Assembly (NCBI GenBank): GCA_964448115.1
Contig: CAYUVA010000032.1
Location: 1-54,655, forward strand
DNA from: CAYUVA01 sp964448115 [NCBI: uncultured bacterium]
GTDB lineage: Bacteria; CAYUVA01
Length of the DNA stretch: 54,655 nucleotides
Reading direction: 5' to 3'
Shown: positions 18,401 to 27,143 of the stretch, in pieces
Position numbering within the stretch: position 1 is the first letter of the stretch
Layout: each line of letters opens with the position of its first letter
Translations under genes and position numbers: made by a program
The notes under the pieces: generated by a model
Databases searched by the model: none
What the model saw: the letters and a program-made list of their open reading frames with translations, nothing else
What the model was told of the DNA's origin: nothing

Positions 18401-19247
18401 GGTCGAAGCCATAGTAGTTGTTGGCGATCCACTCGGTGTCAACGACCTGCGCTGGTACTCCCTTCTTGGTCTTCCAGGCTGCGAGCGGCTCGAATTCATC
18501 GACCAAAGAGGGCGAGGTGATGATCACATACTTGACATCGCGCGGGGGGAGGTTGTTCACAGAGGAGATAATGTCCACTAAATCTAGTATCTCAGGGCGA
18601 ACCAGCATCGTATTATCGATGATCCTGCTAAAGGAGCGGGCTGGTTCGGGGAGGCGGCTTCTATCCGAGCCAAGACGAATGGTTACCTTAAGCCTGATCT
18701 TATCGGCTTGAAGCAGGCGTTTTTCCTTGGGAAGGTATCTAAGTGGATAAACTATGAATTCATGGAAGCTCGCATCCCTCAAAGTTCCCTTGCCTGCGTA
18801 TTTTACTGGCTCAAACGGATAGACCTCGCTTTGATCATAGAATAGTGGCAATGGTTGGGTAAACTCGATTTTTCTTGTGCTTCCAGCAGGCACATAGAGT
18901 ATCTGCGGCTTCTGAGCGGGGAATACATGGTACTTTCCGGGCAGTTCGCGCCACCGGATGCTTTCGATGCTGTAGTCTATAAGCTCGGCGTTTGCCGGTA
19001 CTGGTAGGCGAATGACCCTGGTGGGCAGTTGGGGAGCGCCGACCTGGCTGGAGAGATCCCATACTTGATCGCTGGCAACTGGAATGACCATGTCAAAGCC
19101 ATGCACCCTGGCGATGGTGAACTGTTGGCTTGTGTTGTCGATGGTAAGATCGACCTGCTGTTCATCGGCAGCGAATACGAAACTCGACAGACAAAGAACA
19201 AGTAATTTCGGAATAAGAAAGCTGCAAAGACGGTTGGCTCGAATCAT
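15465..19247 (-). CDS. secreted gingipain-like peptidase (family C25)
   Basis: A 1260-residue exported protein. A signal peptide covers residues 1-26 (LLVLCLSSFVFAA). A C25-type propeptide region follows to about 230. The catalytic domain (about 235-600) has NHCGHCF with candidate catalytic His467 and a Cys in FTIGCWPAAF (Cys502), the His/Cys pair of gingipains. Then come Ig-like/CARDB-like repeats, a jelly-roll segment with ASLITPEFILAPNSTLSFWR, and a Pro/Thr linker near 1095-1150. The final domain (1156-1260) is shared with the subtilase at 32708. AGGA lies 5 bases before the ATG. It is probably a surface or secreted protease; cleavage specificity is unknown. The domain may serve secretion or anchoring, but it does not look like the known Por type-A sorting domain. 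Confidence 0.88.
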   Translation of the reverse strand: MIRANRLCSFLIPKLLVLCLSSFVFAADEQQVDLTIDNTSQQFTIARVHGFDMVIPVASDQVWDLSSQVGAPQLPTRVIRLPVPANAELIDYSIESIRWRELPGKYHVFPAQKPQILYVPAGSTRKIEFTQPLPLFYDQSEVYPFEPVKYAGKGTLRDASFHEFIVYPLRYLPKEKRLLQADKIRLKVTIRLGSDRSRLPEPARSFSRIIDNTMLVRPEILDLVDIISSVNNLPPRDVKYVIITSPSLVDEFEPLAAWKTKKGVPAQVVDTEWIANNYYGFDLATKIRLFIADAINDWGTEWVLLGGDTNIIPERETFAMDCEAGYYDDENELSADLYFADIQGNWDANSNGIYGEIFDFIDMYPDAHIGRAPVEGSLEASNFVQKVIAYEKANQDAYQLKMLFLADILWDDPYTDSAESKNYIDFLFVPPRFDPINKLYHSLGNESPTTVRNAINQGMNIINHCGHCFYDQMGVGAGMLYRSDMDSLNNGDKLGVLFTIGCWPAAFDYDCIAEHYLNNANGGGVAFIGNSRYGWGSPGNPLYGYSDRFDQRFFSVLFNNHIQNLGAVVSAMKSHFVPYSREANVYRWNVYQINLLGDPEMPLWTRLPRTLEVHHPTQIPTGDQNITLVVSYDNTPLKDARVCVQKSEEVYKYAHTDTAGKVILSISPLTAGQMELTVAAFDFKPYEDTIEVISSEVYLGIMQQIIQDNDGDGLINPGETVGLFVEVKNYGLESASEVSGILTCSDTNITIIQDTVNYGAVCAGCRVMPTEGFSFNIGDYLPDGYPIPLSLYLDAPDQGTFEHPLNHSVNAPILSYQEYIVDDSNGGDGDNIPDPGETVELTFVFKNKGSGSAQDLMLTVSTIDQYIDISSASSDLAAILPGEMGITLHPIVLDISADLPAGHFPLMLMTVSGQHYYSSKATRLVVGATGFYDDYEGMGVEWVHNGINDNWHKTSYRSHSPDHSFYCGSEFNRQYSNNTNASLITPEFILAPNSTLSFWRWFSVPMYGGDGLYVELTTGSGGWQTLDFIGSGGALPITGLASGWFEERYDLSNYSGAVRIRFRFYSDNWDTAEGFYIDDVAVYSQYDPQQTPTPIPSSTPTVTPTATIFISATPTRTPTTTMTPTITPDISATPTATPSETYTATPTATELPPGKPPRILIGGYMDTSFSSQGGKLNLVAFLSDNDILRVEVFYEQKPTGIYLKDDGKSGDFQAGDGIYGIEIFVAARNSTSGASYIFGIDALDSEGLYSSLWPYLSVSQ

Positions 19248-19490
19248 TTATTCCTGCCAGATAATGTTCGATTCAATCAGAGCCTATTCTTCCCAGTAGT
19301 CTCTCCTGGAATGCATCAATAACATCTCTACTAATAAAGATAATACTTTGCTCCTTGCTTGTAAAGGGCAAGTTGACGTAGAGCAGGGCTTATTTTATCA
19401 GATAAAGTGTGAATTTGGAAAAACTATTAGTCTATATATTAAAGTAAGAAATCGAAAAACTAGGATTAAATTAGGAGCATGAGGCATTCT

Positions 19491-21134
19491 TTAATCCAAT
19501 CGGCGATAGATCTCAATGACGGGATGGGTGTACTTCCAATCATGAGGAGCATAGCCCTCGTTCACCTCGATGCCGAAGAGGGCAGGTGGATTATCGAAGC
19601 GAGCTACAAGCTCATAATCCCTGGAGTTCCTGATCGCCTCCAGGAAGGCATATTTCCCTGGAAATAACTCACTTGCCCTATAATAGTGCCTGTATTCGGC
19701 ATCTGTCATGATTATAAATTGCGGCTTGATGCGTTTAAGCAGCGAAAGGTTGTAATCTAGCATCACATAATCGTAAAGCCCCAATTCACGGTAATCCTGC
19801 CATAGTAAGGGCGGCGCATAGAAATAGACCTCGCCGAGCATTCCTAAGGTGGCTGAGCGGGGGATATTCGACTCCATCCACTCGTTTGCCAACTCCCTGG
19901 GATCATCTGATGCAAGCATTGCTAGGCTTGAAAAGCAATATATCACAACCGCAAGCCCTAATAACCCGAAGCACAATATGCCAGGCAGATTATACCTGTC
20001 GCCCCTTTTGAAGATTCGAGCTGTAAGTATAATCAGCAGCGGTATTATAGGTATCAGGTAGCGAGCAAAGGCGAAACGACCTATCCCAAGAAACAGAAAG
20101 TAGGGTATGATTACAAATAATAATAGCTTATCCTCCCTCTTGAGCCGCCAGAGAGCGCCTGATACCCCAGCAAGTACAGCGACGAATAGTGGCATCCCCA
20201 AACAATGGGTCATAACCGGATGCAAATAGTGCATCCATAGGTTGTGAATGCCGATGGTATCGAGCACCGGCTGCCTTTGCCCGTAGATTACAAAAAGTAT
20301 GCTTCTTGCAAAATCGCTCCCGTGGGTGAACATGCTCGGATTGCACGCAGCAAAGGTTAGCAAACAAAGCAGTACTGGGATCAATATCAGATGCTTGATG
20401 ATGGAAAATCCTACACGATGCCCCTTCATCTTGCTCCAAAGGACATAAACATAGGCAGCGCCGAAGATGAGCATGTTAATCTTGGTGGCAATTGCAGCCC
20501 CTAGTGCGATGAAAGCCAGGTTGACATGGAATAGCCTATCCGAATCCATGAAGCGATGCAGCAGAAATAAGAAGATCAAACCGAAGAATGTTGCCGTTTG
20601 CCCAGCCTTGATAAAACGCGCTTGCACGACAAGCTCAGGGGTAAAGGCAGCCAGCACCCCAGCGAAGATTCCACTTATCTTACCATATAATGATGCCCCT
20701 AGAATAACGGTCATAGCCACCAGCAGAACGCTGAAAAAGACAGCGGTGAGACGGCAGGAAAGGTAGATGGAAGCCAACTCACAAGGATGCTCTCGATAGT
20801 AGTCTTCATCATCTACAAACCGGTGCCCTTGTAGTGTTTTACCGATCATGGCGCCGGCTGCGAATAGATAGACAGCCAGGTTGCCACCCACATTATAGGC
20901 GCCAGGGTTCAATGACTGGCTCTCGTGCATGTTTAAAAAGGCCTTTAGATAGGTTGCCTCGTCGGGATTGTATGTGGAAGCGAGCCGATGGTGCCTTATC
21001 ATCGGCAAGCCCCAATCGAGGCGATATGCCCTCAGGACAAAAGAGACAAGAATTATCGAGACCAGGCATAGAAGAAATATCTGCTTTCTGGGAGTCATAC
21101 TCCCCGTTCTATTGTTGCCTGAGGGCATTATCAT
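19491..21134 (-). CDS. multi-pass membrane glycosyltransferase-like protein (GT39/ArnT/PMT type)
   Basis: A 547-residue protein with about ten predicted membrane segments. The first extracytoplasmic loop has TYNPDEATYLKAFLNM, an acidic pair in the position of the catalytic Asp/Glu of GT-C enzymes such as ArnT and PMT. The C-terminal ~120 residues form a soluble tail. Family members move sugars from polyprenyl-phosphate donors to proteins or lipids on the outer face of the inner membrane. The start could be the ATG at 21134 or another at 21128; no ribosome site distinguishes them. It lies 49 bases after the small lipoprotein gene and may belong to the transcription unit starting with the sigma-54 regulator. 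Exact acceptor unknown. Confidence 0.75.
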   Translation of the reverse strand: MIMPSGNNRTGSMTPRKQIFLLCLVSIILVSFVLRAYRLDWGLPMIRHHRLASTYNPDEATYLKAFLNMHESQSLNPGAYNVGGNLAVYLFAAGAMIGKTLQGHRFVDDEDYYREHPCELASIYLSCRLTAVFFSVLLVAMTVILGASLYGKISGIFAGVLAAFTPELVVQARFIKAGQTATFFGLIFLFLLHRFMDSDRLFHVNLAFIALGAAIATKINMLIFGAAYVYVLWSKMKGHRVGFSIIKHLILIPVLLCLLTFAACNPSMFTHGSDFARSILFVIYGQRQPVLDTIGIHNLWMHYLHPVMTHCLGMPLFVAVLAGVSGALWRLKREDKLLLFVIIPYFLFLGIGRFAFARYLIPIIPLLIILTARIFKRGDRYNLPGILCFGLLGLAVVIYCFSSLAMLASDDPRELANEWMESNIPRSATLGMLGEVYFYAPPLLWQDYRELGLYDYVMLDYNLSLLKRIKPQFIIMTDAEYRHYYRASELFPGKYAFLEAIRNSRDYELVARFDNPPALFGIEVNEGYAPHDWKYTHPVIEIYRRLD

Positions 21135-21183
21135 AGCTAGCGCTCGCTATCTAGCAAAGAAAAAACCAGGGAACCGGGAAAAC

Positions 21184-21519
21184 TTACTTCTTCCAGTACT
21201 CCTCCATCTGCTGGCGATATCTCTCCTTGTGCTGGTAAAGGGTGGGCACCTGTTCGGGTATATAGACCAGACCGAAGTCGTTCTTGTAGTACTTGCCTTC
21301 ATAAATTTTCTGCAATCCGAGTTCGGCTGCCATCCGGTCGATCTCTTCGGTGGCATAGGTTCCCGGCTCCACCTCTGCAACGCTTGGGGGGAAGGAGTAT
21401 TGAAGGTCTGGCTTTGGCTCCTCTTCTTCTATGGCAGTTTTCTTGCAGCCAGCCAGTATGCAAGCCGAGATGGCGATGAATACGGGGATGATTATATATT
21501 TTGTTTTATATCCGCTCAT
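21184..21519 (-). CDS. small lipoprotein of unknown function
   Basis: A 111-residue protein with a lipoprotein signal peptide ending ACILAGC (Cys ~25), so lipidated and periplasm-facing. The mature part is short, acidic then mixed, with no recognised domain; it ends in a charged segment (HKERYRQQMEEYWKK). Its ATG overlaps the stop of the upstream membrane protein by 4 bases (ATGA), a sign of translational coupling. It is probably an accessory to one of the two neighbouring membrane proteins, but this is inference from gene order only. Confidence 0.8.
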   Translation of the reverse strand: MSGYKTKYIIIPVFIAISACILAGCKKTAIEEEEPKPDLQYSFPPSVAEVEPGTYATEEIDRMAAELGLQKIYEGKYYKNDFGLVYIPEQVPTLYQHKERYRQQMEEYWKK

Positions 21520-23552
21520 AATGGGCGATTGTATTGATTTCTCATTAACAGTTCAACCTCATGGTGCATCTTTCCCATCTTTTCTAATATTTTCTTCACC
21601 GAGTCCTCATCGGCAGGCAGTAGATCTTTGGGGACAAACATCTCTTTATAAGTGATCCTCCCTAGGAACAAGTTCCAATATTTCCTGTAATACAAGCCAT
21701 CCGGCTCGAATCGAAGCTCTGTTGAGCCTCTACCGAGTAATCCCTCAAGTAAAGAATAAGGCTCGACCGCATCCACGAACTGGAGCGGGTCATCTATCAG
21801 CCGTTCCTGGTAGCTTTTTCTACCGTAATCAGCCAAGATATCCATAGCAAAGCTCCAGGTCGATGGATTATCAGCCAGCGAGACGAGGTAAGCGATTAAA
21901 TCTAAAGAGCTATTTATATTATTGAGGCTCAGACCTGGGATGCTTCCATCGGTTATTCCCATTGTCAATTCATAAGCCTGGCTTCTATCCGAAGGCACTC
22001 CATGAGTTCTGCCGGGCGCTCCGATGTATTGTATAACATGGATATCCTTTAGTTGCCTGCGCTCAAGCATGTAGCGCACAAAGCTCCATAATTGCATCTG
22101 CTCGAAGTAGTGCAGACCACTCAGATCGCTTTGCTGCCCAAATAATAGACTCGAGTCATAGCATGTAGGAATGAATAAAATATGCGTCCATCGCTGGTAG
22201 CTCTCGGCGAATAATAACCGGGTGATCCAAGAGGTGAAATTAGTTCTATGCAGATAGTAGTGATCTAGCTTATCATTGAAATAGAAGTAATTAAGATTCT
22301 GTACGAGGTCATAAAGATCTCCGCAGCGAGCATCATCTGATATGAGAAAAATATAGAAATCATCCTGGTCATGAGGTTTCTGAAGCCTCTCAAAGATGAA
22401 CCTGAAGTCATCATAGACCCATTTCTCGCAGGCTAAAGGGAATCGAATGATAAAAAAGAATTGCACCAGTAGGTATATTCCCAAGATTAACCCGGGCAAC
22501 TTGGGCAGCCATTTTCTCTTGCTTGGATTCATCCATAAATGCAAGGCATAGATTGCCATTGCAACCGCCATGACCAAGCCCATGCTAGGGATATAGGCTC
22601 TCTGGAATCGATGCATGTCTTGATTATCTAGGAAGCAGAAAGGGATCAAGACCGCCGGAATGTGCATCAGACCGAATAATAAAAGTGCCAGAAGGTCTCT
22701 TTGTTTGTTGATATATAAAATAAAAATCCCGAGCATCAAGATCATGCTGAGAACTAAAGCAGCCCAAGCCCGTTGGTCCATCTGATTCCATAGCTCGAGG
22801 CGAGCGAAAAAAAGAGCACAGCTTGTTTGATATAAATATACGAGCTTGACTCCAAGACCAGTTAATAATTCAAGGATGCTTCGCTCGCCGCCTTGCATGG
22901 ATATCTTGGCTATGCGATAAAGTAAGGCTATCAAACTAAGCAGCATTGCAGATATGTAAATGAGCACTACCTTGTTAAATCGATATCTATGCCTGAATAA
23001 GTAAAGCCAGGCGGGGATCAGCACACCTAGCATGATCCCGATCTCTTTTGACAGAATAGCAGCCCATAGGGCGACAATGGATATGCTCAGCCAGGATTTG
23101 GAATTATGTAATGCGCCCTTAGATAGCGAATATAGGGATAATACGATGAAGAACCCAGAAAATACCTCATAGGATGTATAGACCAATCGAACATTATCAT
23201 TATCCACCAACAATAGCACAATTAAAACAACTACTCCCCAGCTAATCCACGATGAGTCGGTCATAATGTGAACCAATTTTCCCAGATAGACCGAGGTTAT
23301 TAAAAATACAAGCAGAATGACTAGCCGATACAGGTAAAACCTATTGCCAAAAAAATAGATCATCGCATGAAAAATAAAATAAACCACTGGCACTCGGCTG
23401 GGATCTTCCACCATGAAGTGCTCATCGCAGGTAGCACCGATGGTGAGGTAATTATGAAGATGAAACAGCGCTGCCAAGAGAAGTATAAATGTTAGGACCG
23501 AGAAGACCTTTGGAGATGAATCCCATCCAAGTAATTTTAAGATTACAGGCAA
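21516..23552 (-). CDS. large multi-pass membrane protein, possible GT-C glycosyltransferase
   Basis: A 678-residue protein with about ten to twelve predicted membrane helices in residues 15-400 and a soluble ~280-residue C-terminal domain. After the first helix it has ATCDEHFMVEDPS, an acidic pair in the place where GT-C enzymes keep catalytic residues, similar to the neighbour at 19491. No family is recognised with certainty. An in-frame stop directly precedes the TTG at 23552, and the next Met is at residue 46, so TTG is the likely start although no clear ribosome site is present. The frame overlaps the lipoprotein gene downstream and follows the regulator gene by 40 bases. Confidence 0.7.
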   Translation of the reverse strand: MPVILKLLGWDSSPKVFSVLTFILLLAALFHLHNYLTIGATCDEHFMVEDPSRVPVVYFIFHAMIYFFGNRFYLYRLVILLVFLITSVYLGKLVHIMTDSSWISWGVVVLIVLLLVDNDNVRLVYTSYEVFSGFFIVLSLYSLSKGALHNSKSWLSISIVALWAAILSKEIGIMLGVLIPAWLYLFRHRYRFNKVVLIYISAMLLSLIALLYRIAKISMQGGERSILELLTGLGVKLVYLYQTSCALFFARLELWNQMDQRAWAALVLSMILMLGIFILYINKQRDLLALLLFGLMHIPAVLIPFCFLDNQDMHRFQRAYIPSMGLVMAVAMAIYALHLWMNPSKRKWLPKLPGLILGIYLLVQFFFIIRFPLACEKWVYDDFRFIFERLQKPHDQDDFYIFLISDDARCGDLYDLVQNLNYFYFNDKLDHYYLHRTNFTSWITRLLFAESYQRWTHILFIPTCYDSSLLFGQQSDLSGLHYFEQMQLWSFVRYMLERRQLKDIHVIQYIGAPGRTHGVPSDRSQAYELTMGITDGSIPGLSLNNINSSLDLIAYLVSLADNPSTWSFAMDILADYGRKSYQERLIDDPLQFVDAVEPYSLLEGLLGRGSTELRFEPDGLYYRKYWNLFLGRITYKEMFVPKDLLPADEDSVKKILEKMGKMHHEVELLMRNQYNRPL

Positions 23553-23592
23553 TTATTCACATCCGCTTCACTAAGAGAGTTGCTGGCTCATC

Positions 23593-24981
23593 TCACCTTC
23601 GCTTGGGCAGTTTTATCCCCAGTCGCTTGCATTTCTTGTGCAGAAGGCTTCTGTCTATACCAAGCCTTTCAGCAGCGCTGGTTACATGGTAGTCGGTCTG
23701 AAGGAGCGCCTCTAAGATCAGGCTTTTCTCATAGTTGTTCAGGCGCTCGGAAAGGCTCGATGGTTTGCCGCTTTCAGGTTGGATTAGGGTTTTTTGTGCA
23801 TACCCTCCTGGCTTCAGGTGCTCAAGAACATCTTGTTTTGTAATCCTGTCCGTGCCCAAGAAACAAACTATCCGCTCTATGGTGTTCTTAAGTTCCCGCA
23901 CATTTCCCGCCCAGGTGTGTTGCATTAGCACCTGTAATGCTTCGGGGCTGATCTCAGGTATCTTTCTACGATTCTCCTTGCAATACCTTTGCAGGAAATG
24001 TTCACATAAAAGCTCGATATCTTCTGTCCGTTCCCTTAGTGGGGGGACATGGAAGGTGAATACTCCTAGCCGGTAATAAAGGTCATCCCGGAAGCTTTTT
24101 TCTTGAACCATGCGGTCGATATCCTTGTTGGTGGCTGCAATTATGCGCACATCGAGGCTGATCTTCCGATTGCTTGCCAGGGGGGTGATGCAGTGATCCT
24201 CAATTGCATTCAGTATCTTGGCTTGCATGGACAGCTCCATGTCTCCGATCTCGTCCAAAAGTAAGGTCCCACCGTTGGCTTGCTCGAATTTACCTGCATG
24301 AGAGCGGGCTGCATCGGTAAAAGCGCCCTTGTCATACCCGAAGAGCTCGCTTTCGATCAGGGTCTTGGGCACCGCCGAGCAGTTGAAATCGATAAAGGGA
24401 CCGTCCTTTCTCGCGCTCTGAAGGTGTATCTGGCGAGCGACCAGCTCCTTGCCGACCCCGGTCTCGCCAGTGATAAGCACATTACCCTTCGATTTGGCTA
24501 CCTTGTGAATATTTCTCCTTATCTCAACGATTGCTTCAGATTTCCCGATGATATCAAATTGCTCCTTGACCTGCTTCTGGAGCCTGTTGTGGTGATCTAT
24601 CAACCTGTGGTGCTCAAGTGTATTGCGGACGGTTACTATCACCTTCTGAGGGGAGACCGGTTTCTCCAGGAAATCATAAGCGCCGTGCTTTAATGCCTGC
24701 TTAGCGTTATCCAATGTTCCATAGGCACTTATCATGACTACTGGCGTGGTGATCCCTTGACTCCTTATTATTTCCAGTATCTCCAATCCCTTTGGTTCAT
24801 CATCGAACTTTATATCCAGGAGGATGAGATCAGGCTTCTGAGCGTAGATTGCATTGAGCGCGCCCTCAAAATCATAAGCGACCATCGGCTCATAGTTCTC
24901 CCTTTTAAGCTCTTGTTTCAGCGGCGCGCTGAAGTCTATCTCATCATCGACGATGAGTATCTTTGGCTTACCGGCTACCAT
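23593..24981 (-). CDS. NtrC-family sigma-54-dependent response regulator
   Basis: A 462-residue three-domain regulator. The receiver (1-120) has the acidic pair Asp12/Asp13, phosphoacceptor Asp56 (LILLDIKFD) and Lys107. The AAA+ domain has Walker A GETGVGKE (172-179) and Walker B GGTLLLDEIGDM. The sigma-54 contact loop reads GAFTDA (219-224) instead of the usual GAFTGA; this variant is known in other regulators and need not abolish function. A Fis-type helix-turn-helix ends the protein (VTSAAERLGIDRSLLHKK). AGGAT lies about 8 bases before the ATG. No histidine kinase is in the window, so it is an orphan here. It may control the membrane-protein genes downstream, but no clear -24/-12 promoter was found before them. 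Confidence 0.95.
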   Translation of the reverse strand: MVAGKPKILIVDDEIDFSAPLKQELKRENYEPMVAYDFEGALNAIYAQKPDLILLDIKFDDEPKGLEILEIIRSQGITTPVVMISAYGTLDNAKQALKHGAYDFLEKPVSPQKVIVTVRNTLEHHRLIDHHNRLQKQVKEQFDIIGKSEAIVEIRRNIHKVAKSKGNVLITGETGVGKELVARQIHLQSARKDGPFIDFNCSAVPKTLIESELFGYDKGAFTDAARSHAGKFEQANGGTLLLDEIGDMELSMQAKILNAIEDHCITPLASNRKISLDVRIIAATNKDIDRMVQEKSFRDDLYYRLGVFTFHVPPLRERTEDIELLCEHFLQRYCKENRRKIPEISPEALQVLMQHTWAGNVRELKNTIERIVCFLGTDRITKQDVLEHLKPGGYAQKTLIQPESGKPSSLSERLNNYEKSLILEALLQTDYHVTSAAERLGIDRSLLHKKCKRLGIKLPKRR

Positions 24982-25131
24982 TATCGATCCTGGAAATTGA
25001 TTTTATTCACCTACTTCTGCAATGTATGATACTACATTTTCACTTTTGATTGAAGAAGCTATGCCAGGCTGTTAATTTGCTTAACCTTCTGGTTACCAGT
25101 GTCTAAAACTGCTGTGCGCTTGGAAAAAAGA

Positions 25132-25140
25132 TGTTATAAT
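25132..25140 (+). promoter_or_regulatory. extended -10 promoter for the FAD oxidoreductase
   Basis: TGTTATAAT is a perfect TATAAT with TGn extension, 37 bases before the ATG at 25178. The leader should be about 30 bases and contains the AAAGGA ribosome site. A -35 element is not obvious. Confidence 0.6.
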
Positions 25141-25177
25141 ATACCCTTGATTCGATAGCCTTAGAAAGGATAGAGCA

Positions 25178-26494
25178 ATGAAGGTCGCTATAGTAGGTGG
25201 AGGCATTGGAGGGCTTGCTGCTGGGCATGAGCTTTGCAAGCTGGGACATCAGGTTACCCTGTTCGAGTCAACCGGCAGGCTAGGAGGTCTGGCTACGGCG
25301 ATAGAGATAGCCGGCTCTTTGCTCGAAGGCACCTATCATCATATCTTTAAAAGCGATGTCCCCATTCAGGATCTCATCCGCGAGCTTGGGCTTGAGGATA
25401 GGATGGTCTGGCTCACCAGTCCCATGGGGTTCTTCTCGGATGGCAAGATCTATAATTTTGCTACCCCGCTTGACCTGCTGCGCTACAAGCCTCTATCGTT
25501 AGTCGATCGCCTGAAGTTCGGCTTTAGCGCCCTTTACTTCCAACGGCTCAAAGACTGGAGCAAACTTGAGAACTACACGGTGGAGCAATGGGTGGAGAGA
25601 TACCTGGGAAGCAAGATCTACGAAAAGATATGGAAACCCTTGCTTTGCTCGAAATTCGGCAATAGCTACGACAAGATATCGGCTGCCTGGCTATGGGGAA
25701 GGATAAATCCACGCTCCAAGTCGAGAAGCAAAGGCGGAACCAAGGAGGAGCTTGGCTATATGCTGGGAAGTTTCCAGGTGCTGTTCGATAAGCTCGGGAA
25801 AAGCATAGAAGAAGCCGGGGGCAAGGTTCATCTAAGAGAGACGGTGCGTGAAATATCAACCCAGAATGCAGATCCAAAAAAGTACCGCATCCGCACCAGC
25901 AAACACCAGGTGGAAGGCTTCGACCAGGTGCTTATCACCATCGCTCCACCCTTGGTCCCAGACCTGGTCAAGGAATTTCCCGATGTTTACAAGCATAAGC
26001 TGATGGAGTTCGATTACATGGGCGCTGTCCTCTTAATCATGGCTTTACCTAGACAGATGAGCAACATATACTGGATGAACATCTCCGATCCGCAGATCAG
26101 CTTCGGGGGACTGATCGAACAGACGAACTTCATAGATAAAAAGTATTACAACAATAAGCATATTCTTTATGCCTTCAATTACCTGCCCCAGGGGCACGAT
26201 TATTTTAGCTTAAGCGAAGGTGAATTACTCAAGGAGCACCTTCCTTCGTTGCATAAGGTTTACGGGAGATTCGATCCCTCTGAGGTGTTGGAACTCAAGA
26301 AATTCCAGGTTAACTATGCGACCCCGATATATACACAGTATTACTCGCAGAAAAGATTACTTCCTGATACGCCGCTGCCGGGTATCTATCTAGCCAACAT
26401 AACCCAGATATACCCCGAGGACAGGAACATGAACAATACCATCGTGCGGGCGCTGGAGGCGGTCAAGCTGATGCACATCAGGCGTCCGAAATAG
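25178..26494 (+). CDS. FAD/NAD(P)-dependent amine-oxidase-type oxidoreductase (second member)
   Basis: A 438-residue flavoprotein, clearly of the same family as the product of 3055-4365. It opens VAIVGGGIGGLAAGHELCKLG (FAD-binding Rossmann motif) and ends IYPEDRNMNNTIVRALEAV; mid-protein RINPRSKSRSKGGTKEELGY parallels a similar region of the first copy. The family includes protoporphyrinogen oxidases, carotenoid desaturases and enzymes linked to cell-surface glycan or lipid genes. AAAGGA is placed well before the ATG, and an extended -10 promoter precedes it. It is followed 19 bases later by a PAP2-like membrane protein, which hints at lipid or polyprenyl chemistry. Substrate unknown. Confidence 0.86.
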   Translation: MKVAIVGGGIGGLAAGHELCKLGHQVTLFESTGRLGGLATAIEIAGSLLEGTYHHIFKSDVPIQDLIRELGLEDRMVWLTSPMGFFSDGKIYNFATPLDLLRYKPLSLVDRLKFGFSALYFQRLKDWSKLENYTVEQWVERYLGSKIYEKIWKPLLCSKFGNSYDKISAAWLWGRINPRSKSRSKGGTKEELGYMLGSFQVLFDKLGKSIEEAGGKVHLRETVREISTQNADPKKYRIRTSKHQVEGFDQVLITIAPPLVPDLVKEFPDVYKHKLMEFDYMGAVLLIMALPRQMSNIYWMNISDPQISFGGLIEQTNFIDKKYYNNKHILYAFNYLPQGHDYFSLSEGELLKEHLPSLHKVYGRFDPSEVLELKKFQVNYATPIYTQYYSQKRLLPDTPLPGIYLANITQIYPEDRNMNNTIVRALEAVKLMHIRRPK

Positions 26495-26513
26495 TGATAT
26501 ACCAAGCACTAAC

Positions 26514-27131
26514 ATGGTAATCAGCCAATCTTGTGATAAAGCCAGGTCGAGATATCAACAATGGGGCAAGGTACTATCCCATCTGACCAATCCACTTGTG
26601 CTCGGTCCGCCTGCAATGGCAGTTATTGCCTGCAAGGAAGGCGATGTCGAACGCCTGGGAGCAATCCCTTTTCTGCTAGCCTTGCTGGTGATGTCGATTA
26701 TCCCCTTGCTCTATGTGGTGATAATGGTTCGTCTGGGATTGTTTGTTGATTTCTTCGTAACCGATCGCAGTCAGCGGGTTTACTTCATCCCGGTAATAAT
26801 TGTTTGTTTTATGCTCGGTGGATTGATGCTCAGGTGGTTTGGCGCCTCGGCGCTTATCTGGATATCATTCTTGAGCGCGGCGGTTACGATGATATTAGTT
26901 TTCATCATCAATCAATGGTGGAAGATAAGCCTTCATACCACGGGAGTAACCACGATCTGCATCATCTATCTTTATAGCCTGGGGGCACTGGGAACTTTAT
27001 TTATCATTATGCTTCCGATCACGATCTGGGCAAGGCTGGTATTGCGAGAACATACATTTATGCAATTGCTCGGCGGCATGGTGCTTGGCGGACTGGCAAC
27101 ACACATGCAGTTTTGTTTGTATTTCCACTAA
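26514..27131 (+). CDS. PAP2-like integral membrane protein
   Basis: A 205-residue protein with five or six predicted membrane segments. It carries WKISLHTTG and WARLVLREHTFMQLLGG, which resemble the second and third signature motifs of type-2 phosphatidic acid phosphatases (the SGH-like and R-x5-H-x3-G/D motifs). The first motif is not clear. PAP2 proteins dephosphorylate lipid phosphates or undecaprenyl diphosphate in the membrane. No ribosome site is seen before the ATG; it is 19 bases after the FAD gene, so translation may depend on coupling. Its function as an active phosphatase is likely but unproven. Confidence 0.65.
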   Translation: MVISQSCDKARSRYQQWGKVLSHLTNPLVLGPPAMAVIACKEGDVERLGAIPFLLALLVMSIIPLLYVVIMVRLGLFVDFFVTDRSQRVYFIPVIIVCFMLGGLMLRWFGASALIWISFLSAAVTMILVFIINQWWKISLHTTGVTTICIIYLYSLGALGTLFIIMLPITIWARLVLREHTFMQLLGGMVLGGLATHMQFCLYFH

Positions 27132-27143
27132 AAAAATAGTCGA

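Noticed and set aside
18093-18581. 162-codon plus-strand frame
   Set aside because: Antisense to the C25 peptidase gene, without ribosome site or recognisable domain.
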